This document shows positions 28,801-43,800 of a stretch of 64,000 bases of DNA, piece by piece. A program made the translations under genes and the position numbers. Below the pieces are notes generated by a model. The model worked only from the letters and a program-made list of their open reading frames with translations. It ran no database searches and was not told the origin of the DNA. How positions within the stretch are numbered: position 1 is the stretch's first letter; each line of letters begins with the position of its first letter. Source of the stretch: Siphonodentalium dalli (taxonomy: Eukaryota > Mollusca > Scaphopoda > Gadilida > Siphonodentaliidae); assembly GCA_032622095.1 (NCBI GenBank), contig CP136066.1, positions 231,574,961-231,638,960 of the forward strand, written 5' to 3'.

Positions 28801-31800
28801 TTCCCTGCTAGACGGTGTTGATTTTTTTATTGGGAAAGTTTCCACAGATGTCAAGCTCACATAATCCGAAGGCAGTTTGAACAGTTTCCATTTGACCTCT
28901 GATGCAGATCAACAAACGTTAACATTGAAGCCTATGGGAAATATTTACACCAGTGTAACCTAAAGGGAAAAAATAGCTTTTTATCATTTTTGATTCCTGG
29001 GAGTCACTTTAAAGCATTTTAATGCATTTTACAGAGCCTGGTCTTTCAGTCCAATGAATATCTCATGCTTGGTGTGGCTATTCTTGCTGCTGATGTCTTC
29101 TTTCACTTACATCAGCCAAAAAAATAGTAAGATTTTTCATAAAAAATGACAATTTTTCAAGGTATTTTCAAAAAAATTCAAGGTGGTAATAGTCACATGA
29201 TAATGCAAATGACCCATAACATGAGCATGTCAACGACACATATATCAATTGTTATAAGAACCTAATCTAACAAGTATTTTGGATTTTATAGCCAGTGATA
29301 TACAGATATATATCATAAAAGTGTGTCATTTCCACTGGTGGGTATGGTCATTTGAAGGTTAATAGCACTAAAACTTGGACACATTTAAGAAAATGCTTCA
29401 GCAATTCAAAGAGAGCATATCTTTATTCAACTAATTCAATATACACCCACATCCAGTTATCTTGGATCACCCTTGCAGACCTGAAAATGTCATATTTTAT
29501 TCTTCAATGTGCTGATAAAGTCATGCGCTTGATGCTCAGCTGATCAGATCTGGACTCAATGACCTCACATCACCAGAAGTTCTCTCATGGAAAGAATATT
29601 GTACAGTCTTCCATAGCTGATCCAAGTTTGCAACACCAGACCCCTAAAACTGAGTGAAAATGGGGCCTGAACATGACTGGTGGTGGAAAATTGTGCCTTT
29701 TTGATAAATAATTTGTTAAAGGGGGTGGGGTTAAATTGTGTGTGATAAATAAAGAACCATAGGGGTGATATTGTTTTTGAACACAATTTTTCCATTGATG
29801 GGCAATTCTGAAGAAATGTAGGGAGTTACAATTATTCCGCGAAAAAGCGGGCTATCGCTTTAGGTTACACTGGTGTAAATACTATAGGCAGCTCCCCCTG
29901 CGGTTGCGGGAGGAGTATAGAGTTTCACAGTTAAAACACTCTGGGCTGTGATTGGTTGCATGAATTAAATGTAAACTGTTGACAAAAATTCAAGGAATCA
30001 TTCTCCCACAAACTTCATTTGCCAAGAGGCCCATTCATTAAAGGTGAAGTCTGTTGTGGCTGTTTAGAAATTTTAAGTGTGATTGAAAAAATGACAATAT
30101 TTTTTTAGTGCGGAACTGACCCTAGTCATGAAAAAACGAAAATTTGAAGTGGATTCCCTGCTAGACGGTGTTGATTTTTTTATTGGGAAAGTTTCCACAG
30201 ATGTCAAGCTCACATAATCCGAAGGCAGTTTGAACAGTTTCCATTTGACCTCTGATGCAGATCAACAAACGTTAACATTGAAGCCTATGGGAAATATTTA
30301 CACCAGTGTAACCTAAAGGGAAAAAATAGCTTTTTATCATTTTTGATTCCTGGGAGTCACTTTAAAGCATTTTAATGCATTTTACAGAGCCTGGTCTTTC
30401 AGTCCAATGAATATCTCATGCTTGGTGTGGCTATTCTTGCTGCTGATGTCTTCTTTCACTTACATCAGCCAAAAAAATAGTAAGATTTTTCATAAAAAAT
30501 GACAATTTTTCAAGGTATTTTCAAAAAAATTCAAGGTGGTAATAGTCACATGATAATGCAAATGACCCATAACATGAGCATGTCAACGACACATATATCA
30601 ATTGTTATAAGAACCTAATCTAACAAGTATTTTGGATTTTATAGCCAGTGATATACAGATATATATCATAAAAGTGTGTCATTTCCACTGGTGGGTATGG
30701 TCATTTGAAGGTTAATAGCACTAAAACTTGGACACATTTAAGAAAATGCTTCAGCAATTCAAAGAGAGCATATCTTTATTCAACTAATTCAATATACACC
30801 CACATCCAGTTATCTTGGATCACCCTTGCAGACCTGAAAATGTCATATTTTATTCTTCAATGTGCTGATAAAGTCATGCGCTTGATGCTCAGCTGATCAG
30901 ATCTGGACTCAATGACCTCACATCACCAGAAGTTCTCTCATGGAAAGAATATTGTACAGTCTTCCATAGCTGATCCAAGTTTGCAACACCAGACCCCTAA
31001 AACTGAGTGAAAATGGGGCCTGAACATGACTGGTGGTGGAAAATTGTGCCTTTTTGATAAATAATTTGTTAAAGGGGGTGGGGTTAAATTGTGTGTGATA
31101 AATAAAGAACCATAGGGGTGATATTGTTTTTGAACACAATTTTTCCATTGATGGGCAATTCTGAAGAAATGTAGGGAGTTACAATTATTCCGCGAAAAAG
31201 CGGGCTATCGCTTTAGGTTACACTGGTGTAAATACTATAGGCAGCTCCCCCTGCGGTTGCGGGAGGAGTATAGAGTTTCACAGTTAAAACACTCTGGGCT
31301 GTGATTGGTTGCATGAATTAAATGTAAACTGTTGACAAAAATTCAAGGAATCATTCTCCCACAAACTTCATTTGCCAAGAGGCCCATTCATTAAAGGTGA
31401 AGTCTGTTGTGGCTGTTTAGAAATTTTAAGTGTGATTGAAAAAATGACAATATTTTTTTAGTGCGGAACTGACCCTAGTCATGAAAAAACGAAAATTTGA
31501 AGTGGATTCCCTGCTAGACGGTGTTGATTTTTTTATTGGGAAAGTTTCCACAGATGTCAAGCTCACATAATCCGAAGGCAGTTTGAACAGTTTCCATTTG
31601 ACCTCTGATGCAGATCAACAAACGTTAACATTGAAGCCTATGGGAAATATTTACACCAGTGTAACCTAAAGGGAAAAAATAGCTTTTTATCATTTTTGAT
31701 TCCTGGGAGTCACTTTAAAGCATTTTAATGCATTTTACAGAGCCTGGTCTTTCAGTCCAATGAATATCTCATGCTTGGTGTGGCTATTCTTGCTGCTGAT

Positions 31801-34800
31801 GTCTTCTTTCACTTACATCAGCCAAAAAAATAGTAAGATTTTTCATAAAAAATGACAATTTTTCAAGGTATTTTCAAAAAAATTCAAGGTGGTAATAGTC
31901 ACATGATAATGCAAATGACCCATAACATGAGCATGTCAACGACACATATATCAATTGTTATAAGAACCTAATCTAACAAGTATTTTGGATTTTATAGCCA
32001 GTGATATACAGATATATATCATAAAAGTGTGTCATTTCCACTGGTGGGTATGGTCATTTGAAGGTTAATAGCACTAAAACTTGGACACATTTAAGAAAAT
32101 GCTTCAGCAATTCAAAGAGAGCATATCTTTATTCAACTAATTCAATATACACCCACATCCAGTTATCTTGGATCACCCTTGCAGACCTGAAAATGTCATA
32201 TTTTATTCTTCAATGTGCTGATAAAGTCATGCGCTTGATGCTCAGCTGATCAGATCTGGACTCAATGACCTCACATCACCAGAAGTTCTCTCATGGAAAG
32301 AATATTGTACAGTCTTCCATAGCTGATCCAAGTTTGCAACACCAGACCCCTAAAACTGAGTGAAAATGGGGCCTGAACATGACTGGTGGTGGAAAATTGT
32401 GCCTTTTTGATAAATAATTTGTTAAAGGGGGTGGGGTTAAATTGTGTGTGATAAATAAAGAACCATAGGGGTGATATTGTTTTTGAACACAATTTTTCCA
32501 TTGATGGGCAATTCTGAAGAAATGTAGGGAGTTACAATTATTCCGCGAAAAAGCGGGCTATCGCTTTAGGTTACACTGGTGTAAATACTATAGGCAGCTC
32601 CCCCTGCGGTTGCGGGAGGAGTATAGAGTTTCACAGTTAAAACACTCTGGGCTGTGATTGGTTGCATGAATTAAATGTAAACTGTTGACAAAAATTCAAG
32701 GAATCATTCTCCCACAAACTTCATTTGCCAAGAGGCCCATTCATTAAAGGTGAAGTCTGTTGTGGCTGTTTAGAAATTTTAAGTGTGATTGAAAAAATGA
32801 CAATATTTTTTTAGTGCGGAACTGACCCTAGTCATGAAAAAACGAAAATTTGAAGTGGATTCCCTGCTAGACGGTGTTGATTTTTTTATTGGGAAAGTTT
32901 CCACAGATGTCAAGCTCACATAATCCGAAGGCAGTTTGAACAGTTTCCATTTGACCTCTGATGCAGATCAACAAACGTTAACATTGAAGCCTATGGGAAA
33001 TATTTACACCAGTGTAACCTAAAGGGAAAAAATAGCTTTTTATCATTTTTGATTCCTGGGAGTCACTTTAAAGCATTTTAATGCATTTTACAGAGCCTGG
33101 TCTTTCAGTCCAATGAATATCTCATGCTTGGTGTGGCTATTCTTGCTGCTGATGTCTTCTTTCACTTACATCAGCCAAAAAAATAGTAAGATTTTTCATA
33201 AAAAATGACAATTTTTCAAGGTATTTTCAAAAAAATTCAAGGTGGTAATAGTCACATGATAATGCAAATGACCCATAACATGAGCATGTCAACGACACAT
33301 ATATCAATTGTTATAAGAACCTAATCTAACAAGTATTTTGGATTTTATAGCCAGTGATATACAGATATATATCATAAAAGTGTGTCATTTCCACTGGTGG
33401 GTATGGTCATTTGAAGGTTAATAGCACTAAAACTTGGACACATTTAAGAAAATGCTTCAGCAATTCAAAGAGAGCATATCTTTATTCAACTAATTCAATA
33501 TACACCCACATCCAGTTATCTTGGATCACCCTTGCAGACCTGAAAATGTCATATTTTATTCTTCAATGTGCTGATAAAGTCATGCGCTTGATGCTCAGCT
33601 GATCAGATCTGGACTCAATGACCTCACATCACCAGAAGTTCTCTCATGGAAAGAATATTGTACAGTCTTCCATAGCTGATCCAAGTTTGCAACACCAGAC
33701 CCCTAAAACTGAGTGAAAATGGGGCCTGAACATGACTGGTGGTGGAAAATTGTGCCTTTTTGATAAATAATTTGTTAAAGGGGGTGGGGTTAAATTGTGT
33801 GTGATAAATAAAGAACCATAGGGGTGATATTGTTTTTGAACACAATTTTTCCATTGATGGGCAATTCTGAAGAAATGTAGGGAGTTACAATTATTCCGCG
33901 AAAAAGCGGGCTATCGCTTTAGGTTACACTGGTGTAAATACTATAGGCAGCTCCCCCTGCGGTTGCGGGAGGAGTATAGAGTTTCACAGTTAAAACACTC
34001 TGGGCTGTGATTGGTTGCATGAATTAAATGTAAACTGTTGACAAAAATTCAAGGAATCATTCTCCCACAAACTTCATTTGCCAAGAGGCCCATTCATTAA
34101 AGGTGAAGTCTGTTGTGGCTGTTTAGAAATTTTAAGTGTGATTGAAAAAATGACAATATTTTTTTAGTGCGGAACTGACCCTAGTCATGAAAAAACGAAA
34201 ATTTGAAGTGGATTCCCTGCTAGACGGTGTTGATTTTTTTATTGGGAAAGTTTCCACAGATGTCAAGCTCACATAATCCGAAGGCAGTTTGAACAGTTTC
34301 CATTTGACCTCTGATGCAGATCAACAAACGTTAACATTGAAGCCTATGGGAAATATTTACACCAGTGTAACCTAAAGGGAAAAAATAGCTTTTTATCATT
34401 TTTGATTCCTGGGAGTCACTTTAAAGCATTTTAATGCATTTTACAGAGCCTGGTCTTTCAGTCCAATGAATATCTCATGCTTGGTGTGGCTATTCTTGCT
34501 GCTGATGTCTTCTTTCACTTACATCAGCCAAAAAAATAGTAAGATTTTTCATAAAAAATGACAATTTTTCAAGGTATTTTCAAAAAAATTCAAGGTGGTA
34601 ATAGTCACATGATAATGCAAATGACCCATAACATGAGCATGTCAACGACACATATATCAATTGTTATAAGAACCTAATCTAACAAGTATTTTGGATTTTA
34701 TAGCCAGTGATATACAGATATATATCATAAAAGTGTGTCATTTCCACTGGTGGGTATGGTCATTTGAAGGTTAATAGCACTAAAACTTGGACACATTTAA

Positions 34801-37800
34801 GAAAATGCTTCAGCAATTCAAAGAGAGCATATCTTTATTCAACTAATTCAATATACACCCACATCCAGTTATCTTGGATCACCCTTGCAGACCTGAAAAT
34901 GTCATATTTTATTCTTCAATGTGCTGATAAAGTCATGCGCTTGATGCTCAGCTGATCAGATCTGGACTCAATGACCTCACATCACCAGAAGTTCTCTCAT
35001 GGAAAGAATATTGTACAGTCTTCCATAGCTGATCCAAGTTTGCAACACCAGACCCCTAAAACTGAGTGAAAATGGGGCCTGAACATGACTGGTGGTGGAA
35101 AATTGTGCCTTTTTGATAAATAATTTGTTAAAGGGGGTGGGGTTAAATTGTGTGTGATAAATAAAGAACCATAGGGGTGATATTGTTTTTGAACACAATT
35201 TTTCCATTGATGGGCAATTCTGAAGAAATGTAGGGAGTTACAATTATTCCGCGAAAAAGCGGGCTATCGCTTTAGGTTACACTGGTGTAAATACTATAGG
35301 CAGCTCCCCCTGCGGTTGCGGGAGGAGTATAGAGTTTCACAGTTAAAACACTCTGGGCTGTGATTGGTTGCATGAATTAAATGTAAACTGTTGACAAAAA
35401 TTCAAGGAATCATTCTCCCACAAACTTCATTTGCCAAGAGGCCCATTCATTAAAGGTGAAGTCTGTTGTGGCTGTTTAGAAATTTTAAGTGTGATTGAAA
35501 AAATGACAATATTTTTTTAGTGCGGAACTGACCCTAGTCATGAAAAAACGAAAATTTGAAGTGGATTCCCTGCTAGACGGTGTTGATTTTTTTATTGGGA
35601 AAGTTTCCACAGATGTCAAGCTCACATAATCCGAAGGCAGTTTGAACAGTTTCCATTTGACCTCTGATGCAGATCAACAAACGTTAACATTGAAGCCTAT
35701 GGGAAATATTTACACCAGTGTAACCTAAAGGGAAAAAATAGCTTTTTATCATTTTTGATTCCTGGGAGTCACTTTAAAGCATTTTAATGCATTTTACAGA
35801 GCCTGGTCTTTCAGTCCAATGAATATCTCATGCTTGGTGTGGCTATTCTTGCTGCTGATGTCTTCTTTCACTTACATCAGCCAAAAAAATAGTAAGATTT
35901 TTCATAAAAAATGACAATTTTTCAAGGTATTTTCAAAAAAATTCAAGGTGGTAATAGTCACATGATAATGCAAATGACCCATAACATGAGCATGTCAACG
36001 ACACATATATCAATTGTTATAAGAACCTAATCTAACAAGTATTTTGGATTTTATAGCCAGTGATATACAGATATATATCATAAAAGTGTGTCATTTCCAC
36101 TGGTGGGTATGGTCATTTGAAGGTTAATAGCACTAAAACTTGGACACATTTAAGAAAATGCTTCAGCAATTCAAAGAGAGCATATCTTTATTCAACTAAT
36201 TCAATATACACCCACATCCAGTTATCTTGGATCACCCTTGCAGACCTGAAAATGTCATATTTTATTCTTCAATGTGCTGATAAAGTCATGCGCTTGATGC
36301 TCAGCTGATCAGATCTGGACTCAATGACCTCACATCACCAGAAGTTCTCTCATGGAAAGAATATTGTACAGTCTTCCATAGCTGATCCAAGTTTGCAACA
36401 CCAGACCCCTAAAACTGAGTGAAAATGGGGCCTGAACATGACTGGTGGTGGAAAATTGTGCCTTTTTGATAAATAATTTGTTAAAGGGGGTGGGGTTAAA
36501 TTGTGTGTGATAAATAAAGAACCATAGGGGTGATATTGTTTTTGAACACAATTTTTCCATTGATGGGCAATTCTGAAGAAATGTAGGGAGTTACAATTAT
36601 TCCGCGAAAAAGCGGGCTATCGCTTTAGGTTACACTGGTGTAAATACTATAGGCAGCTCCCCCTGCGGTTGCGGGAGGAGTATAGAGTTTCACAGTTAAA
36701 ACACTCTGGGCTGTGATTGGTTGCATGAATTAAATGTAAACTGTTGACAAAAATTCAAGGAATCATTCTCCCACAAACTTCATTTGCCAAGAGGCCCATT
36801 CATTAAAGGTGAAGTCTGTTGTGGCTGTTTAGAAATTTTAAGTGTGATTGAAAAAATGACAATATTTTTTTAGTGCGGAACTGACCCTAGTCATGAAAAA
36901 ACGAAAATTTGAAGTGGATTCCCTGCTAGACGGTGTTGATTTTTTTATTGGGAAAGTTTCCACAGATGTCAAGCTCACATAATCCGAAGGCAGTTTGAAC
37001 AGTTTCCATTTGACCTCTGATGCAGATCAACAAACGTTAACATTGAAGCCTATGGGAAATATTTACACCAGTGTAACCTAAAGGGAAAAAATAGCTTTTT
37101 ATCATTTTTGATTCCTGGGAGTCACTTTAAAGCATTTTAATGCATTTTACAGAGCCTGGTCTTTCAGTCCAATGAATATCTCATGCTTGGTGTGGCTATT
37201 CTTGCTGCTGATGTCTTCTTTCACTTACATCAGCCAAAAAAATAGTAAGATTTTTCATAAAAAATGACAATTTTTCAAGGTATTTTCAAAAAAATTCAAG
37301 GTGGTAATAGTCACATGATAATGCAAATGACCCATAACATGAGCATGTCAACGACACATATATCAATTGTTATAAGAACCTAATCTAACAAGTATTTTGG
37401 ATTTTATAGCCAGTGATATACAGATATATATCATAAAAGTGTGTCATTTCCACTGGTGGGTATGGTCATTTGAAGGTTAATAGCACTAAAACTTGGACAC
37501 ATTTAAGAAAATGCTTCAGCAATTCAAAGAGAGCATATCTTTATTCAACTAATTCAATATACACCCACATCCAGTTATCTTGGATCACCCTTGCAGACCT
37601 GAAAATGTCATATTTTATTCTTCAATGTGCTGATAAAGTCATGCGCTTGATGCTCAGCTGATCAGATCTGGACTCAATGACCTCACATCACCAGAAGTTC
37701 TCTCATGGAAAGAATATTGTACAGTCTTCCATAGCTGATCCAAGTTTGCAACACCAGACCCCTAAAACTGAGTGAAAATGGGGCCTGAACATGACTGGTG

Positions 37801-40800
37801 GTGGAAAATTGTGCCTTTTTGATAAATAATTTGTTAAAGGGGGTGGGGTTAAATTGTGTGTGATAAATAAAGAACCATAGGGGTGATATTGTTTTTGAAC
37901 ACAATTTTTCCATTGATGGGCAATTCTGAAGAAATGTAGGGAGTTACAATTATTCCGCGAAAAAGCGGGCTATCGCTTTAGGTTACACTGGTGTAAATAC
38001 TATAGGCAGCTCCCCCTGCGGTTGCGGGAGGAGTATAGAGTTTCACAGTTAAAACACTCTGGGCTGTGATTGGTTGCATGAATTAAATGTAAACTGTTGA
38101 CAAAAATTCAAGGAATCATTCTCCCACAAACTTCATTTGCCAAGAGGCCCATTCATTAAAGGTGAAGTCTGTTGTGGCTGTTTAGAAATTTTAAGTGTGA
38201 TTGAAAAAATGACAATATTTTTTTAGTGCGGAACTGACCCTAGTCATGAAAAAACGAAAATTTGAAGTGGATTCCCTGCTAGACGGTGTTGATTTTTTTA
38301 TTGGGAAAGTTTCCACAGATGTCAAGCTCACATAATCCGAAGGCAGTTTGAACAGTTTCCATTTGACCTCTGATGCAGATCAACAAACGTTAACATTGAA
38401 GCCTATGGGAAATATTTACACCAGTGTAACCTAAAGGGAAAAAATAGCTTTTTATCATTTTTGATTCCTGGGAGTCACTTTAAAGCATTTTAATGCATTT
38501 TACAGAGCCTGGTCTTTCAGTCCAATGAATATCTCATGCTTGGTGTGGCTATTCTTGCTGCTGATGTCTTCTTTCACTTACATCAGCCAAAAAAATAGTA
38601 AGATTTTTCATAAAAAATGACAATTTTTCAAGGTATTTTCAAAAAAATTCAAGGTGGTAATAGTCACATGATAATGCAAATGACCCATAACATGAGCATG
38701 TCAACGACACATATATCAATTGTTATAAGAACCTAATCTAACAAGTATTTTGGATTTTATAGCCAGTGATATACAGATATATATCATAAAAGTGTGTCAT
38801 TTCCACTGGTGGGTATGGTCATTTGAAGGTTAATAGCACTAAAACTTGGACACATTTAAGAAAATGCTTCAGCAATTCAAAGAGAGCATATCTTTATTCA
38901 ACTAATTCAATATACACCCACATCCAGTTATCTTGGATCACCCTTGCAGACCTGAAAATGTCATATTTTATTCTTCAATGTGCTGATAAAGTCATGCGCT
39001 TGATGCTCAGCTGATCAGATCTGGACTCAATGACCTCACATCACCAGAAGTTCTCTCATGGAAAGAATATTGTACAGTCTTCCATAGCTGATCCAAGTTT
39101 GCAACACCAGACCCCTAAAACTGAGTGAAAATGGGGCCTGAACATGACTGGTGGTGGAAAATTGTGCCTTTTTGATAAATAATTTGTTAAAGGGGGTGGG
39201 GTTAAATTGTGTGTGATAAATAAAGAACCATAGGGGTGATATTGTTTTTGAACACAATTTTTCCATTGATGGGCAATTCTGAAGAAATGTAGGGAGTTAC
39301 AATTATTCCGCGAAAAAGCGGGCTATCGCTTTAGGTTACACTGGTGTAAATACTATAGGCAGCTCCCCCTGCGGTTGCGGGAGGAGTATAGAGTTTCACA
39401 GTTAAAACACTCTGGGCTGTGATTGGTTGCATGAATTAAATGTAAACTGTTGACAAAAATTCAAGGAATCATTCTCCCACAAACTTCATTTGCCAAGAGG
39501 CCCATTCATTAAAGGTGAAGTCTGTTGTGGCTGTTTAGAAATTTTAAGTGTGATTGAAAAAATGACAATATTTTTTTAGTGCGGAACTGACCCTAGTCAT
39601 GAAAAAACGAAAATTTGAAGTGGATTCCCTGCTAGACGGTGTTGATTTTTTTATTGGGAAAGTTTCCACAGATGTCAAGCTCACATAATCCGAAGGCAGT
39701 TTGAACAGTTTCCATTTGACCTCTGATGCAGATCAACAAACGTTAACATTGAAGCCTATGGGAAATATTTACACCAGTGTAACCTAAAGGGAAAAAATAG
39801 CTTTTTATCATTTTTGATTCCTGGGAGTCACTTTAAAGCATTTTAATGCATTTTACAGAGCCTGGTCTTTCAGTCCAATGAATATCTCATGCTTGGTGTG
39901 GCTATTCTTGCTGCTGATGTCTTCTTTCACTTACATCAGCCAAAAAAATAGTAAGATTTTTCATAAAAAATGACAATTTTTCAAGGTATTTTCAAAAAAA
40001 TTCAAGGTGGTAATAGTCACATGATAATGCAAATGACCCATAACATGAGCATGTCAACGACACATATATCAATTGTTATAAGAACCTAATCTAACAAGTA
40101 TTTTGGATTTTATAGCCAGTGATATACAGATATATATCATAAAAGTGTGTCATTTCCACTGGTGGGTATGGTCATTTGAAGGTTAATAGCACTAAAACTT
40201 GGACACATTTAAGAAAATGCTTCAGCAATTCAAAGAGAGCATATCTTTATTCAACTAATTCAATATACACCCACATCCAGTTATCTTGGATCACCCTTGC
40301 AGACCTGAAAATGTCATATTTTATTCTTCAATGTGCTGATAAAGTCATGCGCTTGATGCTCAGCTGATCAGATCTGGACTCAATGACCTCACATCACCAG
40401 AAGTTCTCTCATGGAAAGAATATTGTACAGTCTTCCATAGCTGATCCAAGTTTGCAACACCAGACCCCTAAAACTGAGTGAAAATGGGGCCTGAACATGA
40501 CTGGTGGTGGAAAATTGTGCCTTTTTGATAAATAATTTGTTAAAGGGGGTGGGGTTAAATTGTGTGTGATAAATAAAGAACCATAGGGGTGATATTGTTT
40601 TTGAACACAATTTTTCCATTGATGGGCAATTCTGAAGAAATGTAGGGAGTTACAATTATTCCGCGAAAAAGCGGGCTATCGCTTTAGGTTACACTGGTGT
40701 AAATACTATAGGCAGCTCCCCCTGCGGTTGCGGGAGGAGTATAGAGTTTCACAGTTAAAACACTCTGGGCTGTGATTGGTTGCATGAATTAAATGTAAAC

Positions 40801-43800
40801 TGTTGACAAAAATTCAAGGAATCATTCTCCCACAAACTTCATTTGCCAAGAGGCCCATTCATTAAAGGTGAAGTCTGTTGTGGCTGTTTAGAAATTTTAA
40901 GTGTGATTGAAAAAATGACAATATTTTTTTAGTGCGGAACTGACCCTAGTCATGAAAAAACGAAAATTTGAAGTGGATTCCCTGCTAGACGGTGTTGATT
41001 TTTTTATTGGGAAAGTTTCCACAGATGTCAAGCTCACATAATCCGAAGGCAGTTTGAACAGTTTCCATTTGACCTCTGATGCAGATCAACAAACGTTAAC
41101 ATTGAAGCCTATGGGAAATATTTACACCAGTGTAACCTAAAGGGAAAAAATAGCTTTTTATCATTTTTGATTCCTGGGAGTCACTTTAAAGCATTTTAAT
41201 GCATTTTACAGAGCCTGGTCTTTCAGTCCAATGAATATCTCATGCTTGGTGTGGCTATTCTTGCTGCTGATGTCTTCTTTCACTTACATCAGCCAAAAAA
41301 ATAGTAAGATTTTTCATAAAAAATGACAATTTTTCAAGGTATTTTCAAAAAAATTCAAGGTGGTAATAGTCACATGATAATGCAAATGACCCATAACATG
41401 AGCATGTCAACGACACATATATCAATTGTTATAAGAACCTAATCTAACAAGTATTTTGGATTTTATAGCCAGTGATATACAGATATATATCATAAAAGTG
41501 TGTCATTTCCACTGGTGGGTATGGTCATTTGAAGGTTAATAGCACTAAAACTTGGACACATTTAAGAAAATGCTTCAGCAATTCAAAGAGAGCATATCTT
41601 TATTCAACTAATTCAATATACACCCACATCCAGTTATCTTGGATCACCCTTGCAGACCTGAAAATGTCATATTTTATTCTTCAATGTGCTGATAAAGTCA
41701 TGCGCTTGATGCTCAGCTGATCAGATCTGGACTCAATGACCTCACATCACCAGAAGTTCTCTCATGGAAAGAATATTGTACAGTCTTCCATAGCTGATCC
41801 AAGTTTGCAACACCAGACCCCTAAAACTGAGTGAAAATGGGGCCTGAACATGACTGGTGGTGGAAAATTGTGCCTTTTTGATAAATAATTTGTTAAAGGG
41901 GGTGGGGTTAAATTGTGTGTGATAAATAAAGAACCATAGGGGTGATATTGTTTTTGAACACAATTTTTCCATTGATGGGCAATTCTGAAGAAATGTAGGG
42001 AGTTACAATTATTCCGCGAAAAAGCGGGCTATCGCTTTAGGTTACACTGGTGTAAATACTATAGGCAGCTCCCCCTGCGGTTGCGGGAGGAGTATAGAGT
42101 TTCACAGTTAAAACACTCTGGGCTGTGATTGGTTGCATGAATTAAATGTAAACTGTTGACAAAAATTCAAGGAATCATTCTCCCACAAACTTCATTTGCC
42201 AAGAGGCCCATTCATTAAAGGTGAAGTCTGTTGTGGCTGTTTAGAAATTTTAAGTGTGATTGAAAAAATGACAATATTTTTTTAGTGCGGAACTGACCCT
42301 AGTCATGAAAAAACGAAAATTTGAAGTGGATTCCCTGCTAGACGGTGTTGATTTTTTTATTGGGAAAGTTTCCACAGATGTCAAGCTCACATAATCCGAA
42401 GGCAGTTTGAACAGTTTCCATTTGACCTCTGATGCAGATCAACAAACGTTAACATTGAAGCCTATGGGAAATATTTACACCAGTGTAACCTAAAGGGAAA
42501 AAATAGCTTTTTATCATTTTTGATTCCTGGGAGTCACTTTAAAGCATTTTAATGCATTTTACAGAGCCTGGTCTTTCAGTCCAATGAATATCTCATGCTT
42601 GGTGTGGCTATTCTTGCTGCTGATGTCTTCTTTCACTTACATCAGCCAAAAAAATAGTAAGATTTTTCATAAAAAATGACAATTTTTCAAGGTATTTTCA
42701 AAAAAATTCAAGGTGGTAATAGTCACATGATAATGCAAATGACCCATAACATGAGCATGTCAACGACACATATATCAATTGTTATAAGAACCTAATCTAA
42801 CAAGTATTTTGGATTTTATAGCCAGTGATATACAGATATATATCATAAAAGTGTGTCATTTCCACTGGTGGGTATGGTCATTTGAAGGTTAATAGCACTA
42901 AAACTTGGACACATTTAAGAAAATGCTTCAGCAATTCAAAGAGAGCATATCTTTATTCAACTAATTCAATATACACCCACATCCAGTTATCTTGGATCAC
43001 CCTTGCAGACCTGAAAATGTCATATTTTATTCTTCAATGTGCTGATAAAGTCATGCGCTTGATGCTCAGCTGATCAGATCTGGACTCAATGACCTCACAT
43101 CACCAGAAGTTCTCTCATGGAAAGAATATTGTACAGTCTTCCATAGCTGATCCAAGTTTGCAACACCAGACCCCTAAAACTGAGTGAAAATGGGGCCTGA
43201 ACATGACTGGTGGTGGAAAATTGTGCCTTTTTGATAAATAATTTGTTAAAGGGGGTGGGGTTAAATTGTGTGTGATAAATAAAGAACCATAGGGGTGATA
43301 TTGTTTTTGAACACAATTTTTCCATTGATGGGCAATTCTGAAGAAATGTAGGGAGTTACAATTATTCCGCGAAAAAGCGGGCTATCGCTTTAGGTTACAC
43401 TGGTGTAAATACTATAGGCAGCTCCCCCTGCGGTTGCGGGAGGAGTATAGAGTTTCACAGTTAAAACACTCTGGGCTGTGATTGGTTGCATGAATTAAAT
43501 GTAAACTGTTGACAAAAATTCAAGGAATCATTCTCCCACAAACTTCATTTGCCAAGAGGCCCATTCATTAAAGGTGAAGTCTGTTGTGGCTGTTTAGAAA
43601 TTTTAAGTGTGATTGAAAAAATGACAATATTTTTTTAGTGCGGAACTGACCCTAGTCATGAAAAAACGAAAATTTGAAGTGGATTCCCTGCTAGACGGTG
43701 TTGATTTTTTTATTGGGAAAGTTTCCACAGATGTCAAGCTCACATAATCCGAAGGCAGTTTGAACAGTTTCCATTTGACCTCTGATGCAGATCAACAAAC